Below are positions 23,585-36,274 of a stretch of 64,000 nucleotides of DNA, piece after piece. The stretch covers positions 58,470,066 to 58,534,065 of the forward strand of contig NC_134400.1 of assembly GCF_050003625.1 (NCBI RefSeq). Direction: 5' to 3'. A program made the translations under genes and the position numbers. This stretch comes from Haematobia irritans. Taxonomy: Eukaryota > Arthropoda > Insecta > Diptera > Muscidae. Position 1 is the first letter of the stretch; each line of letters begins with the position of its first letter. A model generated the notes under the pieces. The model was given only the letters and a program-made list of their open reading frames with translations, did no database searches and was not told the origin of the DNA.

Positions 23585-24130
23585 TTTCTTTTATTTCATT
23601 TCATAGGGATCCTAGAAACCCAAAAATTCTCCAATGCCAAATTTGCGAACGATACCACTCTTTAAGGTTTTGTAGACGATTTTTGGATATGGACATTGGC
23701 GAGAGACGTCGTGAAGCGAGACGGTACGGCTTACTGCATGAATTGCCTTGCCAGATCACACAAGTCATATGAGTGCCATTCTGAAACAGCGTGTTAGAAA
23801 TGTGGCGGAGAACATCGCACCCTTCTTCACCCCGTGGAATGGCTAACGTTGGATCAAATGGAAATGGGTCGTGTTCCTTTTGATATGTCACATCTTCTGA
23901 AAATAGCAACTTCCGTCAGAGGCGTTACCCATCATGATATTTCATTTACCAAAAGACGACGTTCCCCAGCTCGAAAACATAACAACGAGCATCGGCGAAT
24001 CGTCCAGCGGCCAACGATTACAGAAAACTCACGACGGTTGATTAGCATCATGGACCCTCATATCGTAATAATCGTGCTGACGGACGAATCTTATCCCGCA
24101 GTGACCGGGCTTCTCATCAATTAGACATGG
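23585..24130 (+). pseudogene. Zinc-knuckle frame downstream of BEL pol
   Basis: A decayed frame between the pol stop and the polypurine tract. It includes the cluster 'RFCRRFLDMDIGERRREARR' (about 23661-23720), then a Cys/His array around 'CMNCLARSHKSYEC' (about 23734-23775), 'KCGGEHRTLLHP' and an arginine-rich tail to 24124. The spacing C-x2-C-x4-H-x4-C is a retroviral-type knuckle. One stop falls inside the array (TAG near 23789). A nucleic-acid-binding accessory protein is the natural guess; the function is not known to me and the frame is broken here. Confidence 0.6.
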
Positions 24131-24339
24131 TGCACATCGTGCTCAAAACTTTACAGCGTCTCACCCAAGCTATTGTATGATGAATCTTGCCCTTTATTAC
24201 GGCCAAGGCAGGGGAGGATGTCGAACGCAGTTTGGTCTTCATGCAACTTTTATTTGCAACGTTTTATTGAATTTTATTGAAATGTATTGAATTTAAATGT
24301 ATTGCATTGAAATGTATTGAGGTGAAATGTGTTGAATTG

Positions 24340-24694
24340 GGTTGGTTGGGGTTGGGTTAGGTGGCAGCCCGACGTATCAGGCTCACTTAGACTATTCAGT
24401 CCATTGTCATACCACATTGGTGAACTTCTCTCTTATCACTGATTGCGGCCCGATTCCATGTTAAGCTCAATGACAAGGGACCTCCTTTTTATAGCCGAGT
24501 CCGAACGGCGTTCCACATTGCAGTGAAACCACTTAGAGAAGCTTTAAAATCCTCAGAAATGTCACCAGCATTACTGAGATGGGATAATCCACCGCTGAAA
24601 AACTTTTTGGTGTTCGGTCGCAGCAGGAATCGAACCCACGACCTTGTGTATGCAAGGCGGGCATGCTAACCATTGCACCACGGTGGCTCCCAAA
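24340..24694 (-). mobile_element. tRNA-derived SINE in the 3' BEL LTR
   Basis: Complete minus-strand copy with head, body and a C/T-rich tail ('ggttggttggggttgggtta' on the plus strand). The 15-bp target duplication AAATGTGTTGAATTG is perfect (24325-24339 and 24695-24709). Perfect TSDs suggest a fairly recent insertion. Confidence 0.92.
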
Positions 24695-25176
24695 AAATGT
24701 GTTGAATTGAAATGTACATTTCTATAAAAATTACTTCTAGTTTGTAAAGCAATGATTTAAGAACAATATAACACTGAATTAGGATTTTTGTAATGACGAG
24801 TGGCAACTCCTTTTATACTTTTTATCCGGTCTTATTTTATAAGAGGGTTCCTGTCATGTAAAACAGGAAATCTCCTTCTTCTTGCCGCTTGACTGTCAAC
24901 GAGATCAGTTCGTTGCCTCGCTCTCTCTCCCGCCTCTCAACTAATAATAAATGTAAGTGACACGAAATCACGCCTGTTTTAATTTTGGTTGCCGGGAGTA
25001 CTTCGTCGAAGCAACTTGGGGTATTTGCTAGAGTTCCCAACTTTAACTTGTTTATCTATTGGAACCTAAGTTCCACTCAACAACCAAGCACTGGTGAACC
25101 TAAGTTCTTTGTTATTGCAAAACATTCGGTGTCTTGATGAACCTCAGTTCACCTCTTAATTACGCCAAACGGCATA

Positions 25177-25869
25177 ACAGGTTGGCTGATAAGTCCCCGG
25201 TCTGACACATAGATGGCGTCGCTAGTATTAAATGCATATTATTTTTATATAGTACCAACCTTCAAACGATTCGTGTCAAAATTTGACGTCTGTAAGTCAA
25301 TTAGTAGGGAGCCACCGTGGTGCAATGGTTAGCATGCCCGCCTTGCATACACAAGGTCGTCGGTTCGATTCCTGCTACGACCGAACACCAAAAAGTTTTT
25401 CAGCGGTCAGTAATGCTGGTGACATTTCTGAGGGTTTCAAAGCTTCTCTAAGTGGTTTCACTGGAATGTGGAACGCCGTTCGGACTCGGCTATAAAAAGG
25501 AGGTCCCTTGTCATTGAGCTTAACATGGAATCGGGCAGCACTCAGTGATAAGAGAGAAGTTCACACTGTGGTATCACAATGGACTCAATAGTCTAAGTGA
25601 GCCTGATACATCGGGCTGCCACATAACCTAACCTAACCTAACCTTACCCACCCACCGTATTCTCCAGATCTGGCCCAGCGACTTTTTTTGGTCTCAGACC
25701 TCAAAAGGATGCTCGCAGGGAAAAAATTTGGTTGCAATGAAGAGGTGATCGACGAAACTGATGCAAAACCGAAGGTTCCCTTGAAGGGAACTATGTTGAA
25801 TAATAAAAACGAATTTTGACAAAAAATGTGTTTTTCTTTGTTAGACCGGGGACTTATCAGCCAACCTGT
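25177..25869 (+). mobile_element. Himar1-like (irritans subfamily) mariner, deletion derivative
   Basis: The ends ACAGGTTGGCTGATAAGTCC and GGACTTATCAGCCAACCTGT are the known Himar1 terminal repeat and are flanked by TA (25175-25176 and 25870-25871). The empty site 'ggcatataac' is preserved in the 5' LTR at 13200-13209. Remaining sequence is about 130 bp of the 5' end, and from about 25647 the 3' part of the transposase gene around 'PYSPDLA' and 'SDLKRMLAGKKFGCNEEV' with internal deletions. A SINE sits between them. Not autonomous. Confidence 0.93.
25307..25646 (+). mobile_element. tRNA-derived SINE inside the mariner
   Basis: Plus-strand copy with A box, B box GGTTCGATTCC, standard body and tail 'aacctaacctaacctaac'. 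It lies between the 5' and 3' remnants of the mariner, so it either inserted into it or marks the deletion join. No clear target duplication was found, favouring a deletion at or after insertion. Confidence 0.88.
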
Positions 25870-25902
25870 TATAACACAAAGATAAATATAATCTTCAGCT
25901 AC

Positions 25903-26500
25903 CAAAGTACGCCCCCTTTGGTTCATCGAAAACCATGTATTTTGTCTTTGTAAAAATAATTTTCGAGCAGTGAAAAATGCGTGCAGGCAATAACCATTTA
26001 AATGGTTCTCAAATGCCGCAAACATGTTTTATTATTTAAATGATAGAATTTGAGACCATTACATGGTCGGGAGAATCATGTACCTGGCTATTACATTTTT
26101 TGACTTTTTGCAGAGTAAAAAGTATTTTATAGGTTACGGAGAGACATGTCTAGAACCATTACAGGGCCATTAAGACCATGTAAATTTTTTTCGTGACCAT
26201 TTAATTTTTAACTGTTTTGCAGCGAAAAGGATTTTATAAAAGCAATGAGCAGGTACACGCACGTCAGTCGTATGTTGAGTGTTGCTTGGAATGGACGGAG
26301 TATACGGAGCAGCGTTACCGTTGGGAATTTTCAAAAAGTGTCGCAAAAAGTGGCAATCGCCAAAAAAAGTGGCACAATTATTTTTAAAAATTGGCACATT
26401 ATTTTTGTTGTTATACAAAAACATTATTGTACAATATTAACAAAAAAGAAAACAATTCAGGTATATCCATAAATAACATTAAAAGTAAACCAGTAAGGAA
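25903..26500. other. Right flank of the BEL element, no gene seen
   Basis: Contains repeated 'gaccat(t/g)' and 'accattaca' words between about 26000 and 26200, suggesting an old repeat. No conserved coding frame. Confidence 0.4.
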
Positions 26501-28190
26501 AGTCTAAAGTCGGGCGGGGCCGACTATATTATACCCTGCACCACTTTGTAGATCTAAATTTTCGATACCATATCACATCCGTCAAATGTGTTTGGGGCTA
26601 TATATAAAGGTTTGTCACAACTTTGCGACTAAGCAGTGGCGATTTTACAAGGAAATTGTTGGTATTTTGACCATTTTTGTCGAAATCAGAAAAACATATA
26701 TATGGGAGCTATATCTAAATCTGAACCGATTTCAACCAAATTTGGCACGCATAGCAACAATGCTAATTCTACTCTCTGTGCAAAATTTCAACTAAATCGG
26801 AATTAAAAATTGGCCTCTGTGGCCATATGAGTGTAAATCGGGCGAAAGCTATATATGGGAGATATATCTAAATCTGAACCGATTTCAACCAAATTTGGCA
26901 CGCATAGCTACAATGCTAATTCTACTCCCTGTGCAAAATTTCATTGAATTGAAATGTACATTTCTATAAAAATTACTTCTAGTTTGTAAAGCAATGATTT
27001 AAGAACAATATAACACTGAATTAGGAATTTTGTAATGACGAGTGGCAACTACTTTTATACCTTTTATCCGGTCTTATTTTATAAGAGGGTTCCTGTCATG
27101 TAAAACAGGAAATCTCCTTCTTCTTGCCGCTTGGCTGTCAACGAGATCAGTTCGTTGCCTCGCTCGCTCTCCCGCCTCTCAACTAATAATAAATGTAAGT
27201 GACACGAAATCACGCCTGTTTTAATTTTGGTTGCCGGGAGTACTTCGTCGAAGCAACTTGGGGTATTTGCTAGAGTTCCCAACTTTAACTTGTTTATCTA
27301 TTGGAACCTAAGTTCCACTCAACACGCATAGCAACAATGCTAATTCTACTCTCTGTGCAAAATTTCAACTAAATCGGAATTAAAAATTGGCCTCTGTGGC
27401 CATATGAGTGTAAATCGGGCGAAAGCTATATATGGGAGATATATCTAAATCTGAACCGATTTCAACCAAATTTGGCACGCATAGCTACAATGCTAATTCT
27501 ACTCCCTGTGCAAAATTTCAACTAAATCGGAGTTGAAAATTGGCCTCTGTGGTCATATGAGTGTAAATCGGGCGAAAGCTATATATGGGAGCTATATCTA
27601 AATCTGAACCGATTTCCACGAAATTTGACACGCATAGCTATAATGCTAATTCTACTCCCTGTGCAAAATTTCAACTAAATCGGAACAAAAAATTGGCCTC
27701 TGTGGACAAAGGAGTGTAAATCGGGCGAAAGCTATATATGGGAGCTATATCTAAATCTGAACCGATTTGGATGATATTTTGCAAGTTTTTCGAGACTCAT
27801 AAAATATTGGGATGTCCGGAATTTGAGGAAGATCGGTTGATATACACGCCAATTATGACCAGATCGGTGAAATATATATATGGCAGCTATATCTAAATCT
27901 GAACCGATTTTTTCAAAATCAATAGGGATCGTCTTTGAGCCGAAACAGGACCCCATACCAAATTTTAGGACAATCGGACTAAAACTGCGAGCTGTACTTT
28001 GCACACAAAAATACATCAACAGACAGACAGACGGACAGACAGACAGACGGACATCGCTAAATCGACTCAGAATTTAATTCTAAGACGATCGGTATACTAA
28101 ACGATGGGTCTCAGACTTTTCCTTCTTGGCGTTACATACAAATGCACAAACTTATTATACCCTGTACCACAGTAGTGGTGAAGGGTATAA
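26501..28190 (-). mobile_element. DINE-like element, subfamily A, with a captured LTR fragment
   Basis: The left end has the hairpin AGTCGG-gcgggg-CCGACT (26508-26525) and 'tatattataccctgcaccac'. The middle consists of about 150-bp units starting 'gggagctatatctaaatctg'. The right end has a GACA/GACG microsatellite (about 28018-28053), 'gctaaatcgactcagaattt' and the closing 'cagtagtggtgaagggtata'. It is the reverse of the element at 11243-12140. The array is interrupted at 26943-27323 by part of a BEL LTR. Confidence 0.8.
26943..27323 (+). repeat. Fragment of the BEL LTR family embedded in the DINE-like array
   Basis: Matches about 24705-25086 of the nearby 3' LTR almost base for base, for example 'atgacgagtggcaact' and 'ttgccgggagtacttcgtcg', but lacks both LTR ends. 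About 195 bp of array sequence to its left (about 26747-26941) is repeated immediately to its right (about 27324-27518). Confidence 0.85.
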
Positions 28191-28655
28191 ATATGGGAAA
28201 CATATAAATCTGAAGCAATTTTAAGGAAATTTCGCAAAAGTTTATTTATGATTTATCGCTCGATATATATGCATTAGAAGTTTAAGAAAATTAGGGTCAT
28301 TTTTTCAACTATTCGACTAAGCAGTGGCGATTTTACAAGGAAAATGTTGGTATTTTGACCATTTTTGTCGAAATCAGAAAAACATATACATGGGAGCTAT
28401 ATCTAAATCTTAACCGATTTCAACCAAATTTGGCACGCATAGCAACAATGCTAATTCTACTCTCTGTGCAAAATTTCAATTAAATCGGAGTAAAAGATTG
28501 GCCTCTGTGGTCATATGAGTGTAAATCGGGCGAAAGCTATATATGGGAGCTATATCTAAATCTGAACCGATTTCCACCAAATTTGGCACGCATAGCTATA
28601 ATGCTAATTCTACTCCCTGTGCAAAATTTCAACTAAATCGGAACAAAAAATTGGC

Positions 28656-29225
<570 letters not shown>

Positions 29226-32200
29226 TCCGGCCCCCCTGATTTCAAATTCGCCCTCGAATTTCGCTCCCAAGGTTTCATATTTTCCGATACGGTGATACAC
29301 TTTTTAGGACCCTCTGTATTTCCTACTTTCTCGACGACGTATCGTCCATGGTTCTGCCTCTCAACTATCTTGTACGGACCCAAGTATTTCGGTCTCAACT
29401 TCATGCCAGTTCCGAATTGAGTTCGCTTGATGGCTACCAATTCGTTTACATTGTACCGTATCTCCGGAACTCTCTTTCGATCGAAGCCCTTTTTGTTCTC
29501 TTGTTGGAGTCTCAAAATATTTTCCCTAGCTTCGTCCCTTATCGTATTGCGTTCGTCGTCGAATTCCATTATTGCCATCTCTTCTAACATTTTCCCCAAT
29601 TCGATATCGTTTTCGGTTCTCATATTCACACCTGTCAGTAATTTGAAAGGAGTTATATTCGTGCTTCTTGGTGGTGTATTGTTTATTACACGTTGAACCC
29701 GATCGACATGTCTATACCAACTAGTAGAGTCTTCAACACACAACTTCGTAAGCATTGGAATAATTATGCGATGCATTCTCTCTACTTGGCCATTCCCGCG
29801 AGGAACGCTAGTGGCTATCAATAAGTGCTGTATACCCTGCGCCTCACAATATTCCTCAAAATTTCGGGAGGTAAACGCGGTTCCCCTATTCGTAATTACT
29901 CGCCTTGGATTTCCAAATACCGCTGCCTGTTTCGTCATTCTATCTATCACCTCGTTTGTGCCAGTACTCTTGGTGGGGTACAACCAAACAAACTTGGAAA
30001 AAGCGTCCACAATAACTAGTATATGGTTATATTGTTTTTGCGTGGCTTCCATTGGACCAACATGATCCAGGTGATACGTAACAAGCGGTCTATCTGCCTT
30101 ATCTATTGGACTAAGAAATCCATCCTTGCGGCCCCTCTTGGCATCAGAAACAATACATTCTACACAATTTTTAACGAGAAACTCGGCCTTCTTCGCTAAG
30201 TCTGGGATAAAATAATACTTTTGTAGTAAATCCTGAGTCTTACGCGCTGCGAAATGTCCTTGAGTGTGGGCCATTTTTATAATTTCCTGCTCCATAGCAC
30301 TTGGCACCACAATCAGTTCGCGATCCTGATCTTTGTACAAAATATCAAATTTCAAATAGTAGTCGTCAAACGTCTCTTTCTCTACTATTTTTCTAATTGC
30401 CCTAATCCACTCGTCTTGCATTTGCGCCTCTCTAATTCGATATCTCAATGAATCTTCTACCATCAAACAGGCTAGTCGGCTAAGAGCGTCTACATGCCTC
30501 ATTTTCGTCCCTGCTCGATGTTCTATCTCGTAATCGAATTCCTGCAAAAATAAAGCCCATCTAGCTATCTTCGGTGGTACATCCTGTTTCCTCATCGTTA
30601 ATGCGAATGCGTTACAGTCAGTCACAATTTTCACATGTATACCCAGTACATATACCCTCCATCTCTTTAGCGCTTCTACGACAGCTAAAACTTCTAATTC
30701 GTAGGAGTGATATTTTTGTTCGCATTGTGTAGTCTTGCGACTCATATATTCTACAGGGTAAAGTTGTCCGTCATCACTTTTCTGCAATAATGCAGCCCCG
30801 TATCCATGCATACTTGCGTCTGTGTGGATTTCTGTTGCTGCCTTCGGGTCAAATATTTTCAAGACTGGAGCTTTTACTAATGAGTCACGCAATTCTTGGA
30901 ACGCCAATATTTGCTCCTCCCCCATTCTAAAAGTAGTGTCTTTGCGTAAAAGATCGGATAATGGCCTTGCTATAATCGCATAGTTCGGAATAAAACGTCG
31001 AAAATATGAAGTTAAACCGAGAAAACGTTCGATTGATTTCGAGTTTGTTGGTAAAGGGTAATTCGACACAGCCTTAGTCTTTTCAATAGACGGTGAAATT
31101 GTTGAGTTCTCTATGATATACCCCAAAAAGTTTATTTTCGTCTCTAAAAATTGGCATTTCTTCCATTTTATGTTAAGTCCGTTTGATTCCGCGACACTTA
31201 ATACTCTCATCAATTTTTCGATGCCTTCTGTCTCGTCTTTCGATGGAATAACAATATCATCCATATAATTTACCATTGTACCGTCAGAAATTAACTCTCT
31301 AAAAACCGATGAAATGAATCTGCAAAAAACTGCAGGGGAATTCGAAATTCCGAATGGCACAAATTTAAATTCGAATTGCCCGTTATGCGTCACGAAAGAA
31401 GTATATTTCTGCGAATCCGTCTCGATAGGTACATGGAAGAACCCGTTTTTCAAATCTAAAGTTGTAAAAATTTTAGCACGTAACAATCTTTGAATAACGT
31501 CGTCGATTAATACCATTGGAAAATTATCGCGTATAATTTTTTCATTTAATTTCCGATAATCGCAACATAAACGACTTGTACCATCTTTTTTCCGTACTAG
31601 TACTACCGGTGCACTATATTCCGAAAAACTTTGTTCGATTATTCCCTCTTTCAACCATTCGTTGACTTGTTTGTCCACGATACATTGATCCGAATACGAC
31701 ATTTTTCTTGGCCGATGAAAAACTAGTATTTCATCCTTGAGAATAATTTTCATGCTGACCGGATATGATTTTGGTTTCTTCGGCTTGTAAGCGGTAATTA
31801 TATTTCTAATGTACGTCCTAATTCTGTCGTCTGAACATCCTATCTGTAATGTCTCTTCATCACAATCACCAAAAGTCATATTCATAATGCCCGCAAATTC
31901 GTTGCTAAGTTCCGCGATTTGATTATTGCGTAAAGATACTAAGCTTCGAGTCACTGGTGTACCAAATGTACCATCACAAATATCAGCATTCATTGTCATT
32001 GGTGTAATTCTTTTACGAAACCTTGTTCCATTCACATCTACGATCATGTCTACTTGTCCCAGTATGTCATTTCCTATTACTGCCGAGTATATCAAATCCC
32101 TTTCTCTCACGACATGGAAAATTATATCCAGTTCGACTGAGTCAATTTTTACTTTCAACATTAGGTTCCCTAGAGTCGTTATACTCTTCCCACCTATACC

Positions 32201-33024
32201 AGCGAGTGTTTTTGTTTCAGTGTCGAGCTCCATGTCACCTAACATTGTCACTGTATCATAACGTAAAAGACTCACATCACTCCCTGTGTCGACCATCGCT
32301 GTTATTTCTTTTCCTAACACTTTAAGGTCTTTAAAAATACGGCGGCAAGTAGGCCTATCGTCTAATAGAGTAAGAACATCACTGGTGTTTTCATTTTTGT
32401 TGACATTACCCGGTTTCATTTTACAGTCAAAGGATTTATGTCCTGATCGTTTACACTTAAAACATTTAACCTCTGGTGCCTTACAATTTTTAGACAAATG
32501 TCCCTTATCACCACAGTTGTAACAGCGTACAAATTTTTTGATGCCATTATCACCATTTGTCCTCGTGGACGATATCGCTGTATGTGAAAATTTAGATTTT
32601 GTTGAATCACCCGTTTCGCACATTTTCTCATAAATCTTAATTTTTCCCTTCAAATCCTCAATGGTAGTCGCCTGATACAATATTAGTTTATTAGCCTTCG
32701 AATCATTTATACCCTCTATAAAATAAGTAATCAAACTCATATCGTCTAAATCGATTGGTTGTGCGATCTCCATAAGGCTATAAAGAAATTCTTTGAAACT
32801 CTCATTAGGTTTCTTTTTTCGGTTCGCTAACCTTTTAAGTATTTCTATGGCCGGAATTTCCTCTCCAAACTCTTTTATTAAAGCCGTTTTAAGGGACGAC
32901 CAACTCTTAATATTCGGTTGGCTCCTAATAAAAATTTTGGCGGCCCCAACAAGCAATTGTTTCGCGTATATGTATTTTCTTAGCGGATCCCACCCGACGG
33001 TAAATGCACAATCTTCGAACTCTC

Positions 33025-33312
33025 TTAACCATTCATAATATTCGGCAAACCATCACCGGCAAAACATGAGACCGAATCTTGAATATCTCTTAATGTAAAT
33101 GTGGCAACTCGTCCACTCAAAGAAGAAGCTTCCCCATAGTCTGATTCATCGTCTTCATTATCGATAGGCTGTAGGGTGTTTGTAGGGTGACCAAAATGTT
33201 CAAGGAGTCGTGCCTGCAACTCCCCCTTATTGCCAGTCTTAGTTAGTTTAAGTTCGTCCAATTTCGTCTTAAGTCCGTCTACGGTCAAACTCATTATAGC
33301 CTCTTTTTCCAT
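33025..33312 (-). pseudogene. Gag N-terminus with SAP motif, frameshifted
   Basis: Starts at ATG 33310-33312 ('MEKEAIMSL') and reads about 95 codons to a stop at 33025. Residues about 8-42 form a SAP-like helix-turn-helix ('LTVDGLKTKLDELKLTKTG' then 'KGELQARLLEHFG'), a fold known for DNA binding in host chromatin proteins. An acidic linker follows. The frame is lost near 33040-33055; the matching continuation is in another frame and flows into 29192-32956. A single-base indel would explain it. Confidence 0.75.
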
Positions 33313-33327
33313 TTTCAAAAAATTCAA

Positions 33328-34550
33328 AATTTAAATTTAAAAAAAAAATCGGTGAAGTGTCGTTTTACAAAAATATAAAAAATTATATTATAAAAAAAAA
33401 GTAATTAAAAAATGAAATTGAAAAAATTAAATGAAAGTTAAATTATTATAAGTAGCACGTAGTCTTATTTTAGTTAATTCGAAAACTGCTATATGCTTAA
33501 TAATAAAAATAAAAAGGAATAAGTCTATGAATAAAAATGAAATAATATAAATTTGCTGGGCGCTTATTTACACTACCTGTATATACCGGCTTGTATATAC
33601 TTTCTGTTTAATAACGACTATATAAATTTATGTCTATAGCTAACAATGTATGTAGCTAAACAAAACTCTCTTGTACATCAAAATTAATTCATCAACACTA
33701 GAGAAAATTCTCTTAAATCATCAAATGTATCGATAATAACGTCTATAAATATTATTCGATAACAACGTCTATGAGCATAGAAAATTTTGTTTAAAACGTC
33801 TCAATAACTTCTATATATTGGGCTTTTTGCTCAATATCCTCATCTATAAGAGTACGTCTACTCTAACCGTCTAAGTATATACGCACAAATGAATTCAAGT
33901 ATCTACATACGTACATACATACAAAAAAAAATCATTAGTTTTGATTTGACATGATGGTCAGCTTCTCGGGTACTCCGCTGCTTCACTGCTCTGCTTCTGT
34001 CACCATTCAGGGTTGAAACGCATTATTGGTGCACACTCTCTTCGATTTTCGTTCTCTTCTATTTTGTTGTTTGCCATCCACCAAAAATATTTAATCTATG
34101 CTTTATCCATGTACACATATGAAAGCATTGTTTTTGTTTTTGCAATGTGCAACAAGTCTTGAATATTTTTTGTCGTCACTTTGAGTTGGTGCTCTACCCA
34201 CTATTTCTAATACTGGTTTGACAGCATTTAAATTCTTAATATTGTTTTTGAACTTTGGGTAACGGTGCTTTTTTCAACTTCTTCGCTAAATACAATTGTT
34301 TGTTAAATTTTCCGTCACTTAGCAAAGCATAGTTTTTTTTTTCGTTTTAGCACTCTTACACTTTTACAGCATTTTAATTCTTAATATTGTTATTGAACTT
34401 TGGGTAACGGTGCTTTTCCAACTTCTTCGCTTTACAATAGTTTGTTAAATTTGCCGTCACTTAGCAAAGCATAGTTTTTTTTCGTTTTTGCACTTTTACA
34501 TTTTTTCTTTAATGTACAATTATAAGTTGACACGGTTGAGCCCCCAAATT
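33328..34550 (-). other. 5' leader of the Mdg3-like element
   Basis: AT-rich, with a tandem duplication of about 150-bp period. 'tgaactttgggtaacggtgc' occurs near 34250 and again near 34394, each followed by 'cgtcacttagcaaagcatag'. Next to the LTR (34530-34550) the minus strand reads 'aatttgggggctcaaccgtg', the likely primer-binding region. The tRNA was not identified. Confidence 0.6.
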
Positions 34551-34642
34551 TGTAGGGTTGATGCCTACTTTATTGTTTTTTGATTAAAACGCACTGAATT
34601 TGATGATTCTTTGTTTATTTAAATTAGTTAAGTTTAATTAAA
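34551..34642 (-). repeat. Truncated 5' LTR of the Mdg3-like element
   Basis: Matches 28893-28984 with about one difference (ttgg versus tttg near 34600), then ends where 'atcgactcagaatttaattc' of the DINE-like array resumes. The promoter-bearing outer part is missing, so the element cannot be transcribed from its own LTR. Confidence 0.88.
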
Positions 34643-36207
34643 TCGACTCAGAATTTAATTCTAAGACGATCGGTATACTAAACGATGGGTCTCAGACTTT
34701 TCCTTCTTGGCGTTACATACAAATGCACAAACTTATTATACCCTGTACCACAGTAGTGGTGAAGGGTATAAATATGGGAAACATATAAATCTGAAGCAAT
34801 TTTAAGGAAATTTCGCAAAAGTTTATTTATGATTTATCGCTATATGCATTAGAAGTTTAAGAAAATTAGGGTCATTTTTTCAACTATTCGACTAAGCAGT
34901 GGCGATTTTACAAGGAAAATGTTGGTATTTTGACCATTTTTGTCGAAATCAGAAAAACATATATATGGGAGCTATATCTAAATCTGAACCGATTTCAACC
35001 AAATTTGGCACGCATAGCAACAATGCTAATTCTACTCCCTGTGCAAAATTTCAACTAAATCGGAGCAAAAAATTAGCCTCTGTTGTCATATGAGTGTAAA
35101 TCGGGCGAAAGCTATATATGGGAGCTATATCTAAATCAACCGATTTGGATGATATTTTGCAAGTTTTTCGAGACTCATAAAATATTGGGATGTACGGAAT
35201 TTGAGGAAGATCGGTTGATATACACGCCAATTATTACCAGATCGGTGAAATATATATATGGCAGCTATATCTAAATCTGAACCGATTTTTTCCAAAATCA
35301 ATAGGGATCGTCTTTGAGCCGAAACAGGACCCCATACCAAATTTTAGGACAATCGGACTAAAACTGCGAGCTGTACTTTGCACACAAAAATACATCAACA
35401 GACAGACAGACAGACGGACAGACAGACAGACGGACATCGCTAAATCGACTCAGAATTTAATTCTAAGACGATCGGTATACTAAACGATGGGTCTCAGACT
35501 TTTCCTTCTTGGCGTTACATACAAATGCACAAACTTATTATACCCTGTACCACAGTAGTGGTGAAGGGTATAAATATGGGAAACGTTTAAATCTGAAGCA
35601 ATTTTAAGGAAACTTCGAAAAAGTTTATTTATGATTTATCGCTCGATATATATGTATTAGAAGTTTAGGAAAATTAGAGTCATTTTTACAACTTTTCGAC
35701 TAAGCAGTGGCGATTTTACAAGGAAAATGTTGGTATTTTCACCATTTTTGTCGAAATCAGAAAAACATATATATGGGAGTTATATCCAAATCTGAACCGA
35801 TTTCAAGCAAATTTGGCACGCATAGTTACAGCGCTAATTCTACTCCCTATGCAAAATTTCAACTAAATCGGAGCAAAAAATTGGCCTCTGTGGACAAATG
35901 AGTGTAAATCGGGCGAAAGCTATATATGGGAGCTATATCTAAATCTGAACCGATTTGGCTGATATTTTGCAAGTTTTTCGAGACCCATAAAATATTCGGA
36001 TGTACGGAATTTGAGGAAGATCGGTTTATATACACGCCAATTATGACTAGATCGGTGAAAAATATATATGTCAGTTATATCTAAATCTGAACCGATTTTT
36101 TCCAAAATCAATAGGGATCGTCTTTGAGCCGAAACAGAACCCTATACCAAATTTTAGGACAATCGAACTAAAACTGCGAGCTGTACTTTGCACACAAAAA
36201 TACATCA

Positions 36208-36274
<67 letters not shown>

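Larger units (their letters stand above)
12610..25897 (+). mobile_element. BEL/Pao LTR retrotransposon, complete in outline but decayed and multiply nested
   Basis: Outer boundaries are defined by two related LTRs beginning TGTCGAACGCAG and ending in CA, and by the 5-bp duplication GCTAC at 12605-12609 and 25898-25902. Between them lie, in order, a long leader, BEL-type gag, aspartic protease with DQGS, RT with YVDD, RNase H-like sequence, zinc-binding and catalytic integrase parts, a downstream zinc-knuckle frame and a polypurine tract (about 24205-24218). Insertions inside are a MITE (15452-15788), three SINEs (18165-18490, 24340-24694, 25307-25646), a 1.4-kb element (21255-22625) and a mariner (25177-25869). 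Many stops and frameshifts show it is dead. Confidence 0.9.
24219..25897 (+). repeat. 3' LTR of the BEL/Pao element, carrying a SINE and a mariner
   Basis: Starts TGTCGAACGCAG immediately after the purine-rich 'ggcaggggagga' and ends 'atcttca', followed by the target duplication GCTAC. With 24340-24694 (SINE plus one duplication copy) and 25177-25869 (mariner) removed, it is collinear with the 5' LTR but visibly diverged. The element is therefore not recent. Confidence 0.88.

Noticed and set aside
25633..26025. 130-codon minus-strand frame across the mariner end
   Set aside because: Antisense of the mariner remnant continuing into LTR and flank; composition is random.
12610..27323. Three independent solo LTRs
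   Set aside because: Two of the copies bracket BEL coding sequence with a shared GCTAC duplication and a polypurine tract; the third lacks LTR termini and is a fragment.
29766..30065. Plus-strand frames within 29.3-32.5 kb
   Set aside because: Antisense shadows of the Mdg3-like pol gene.
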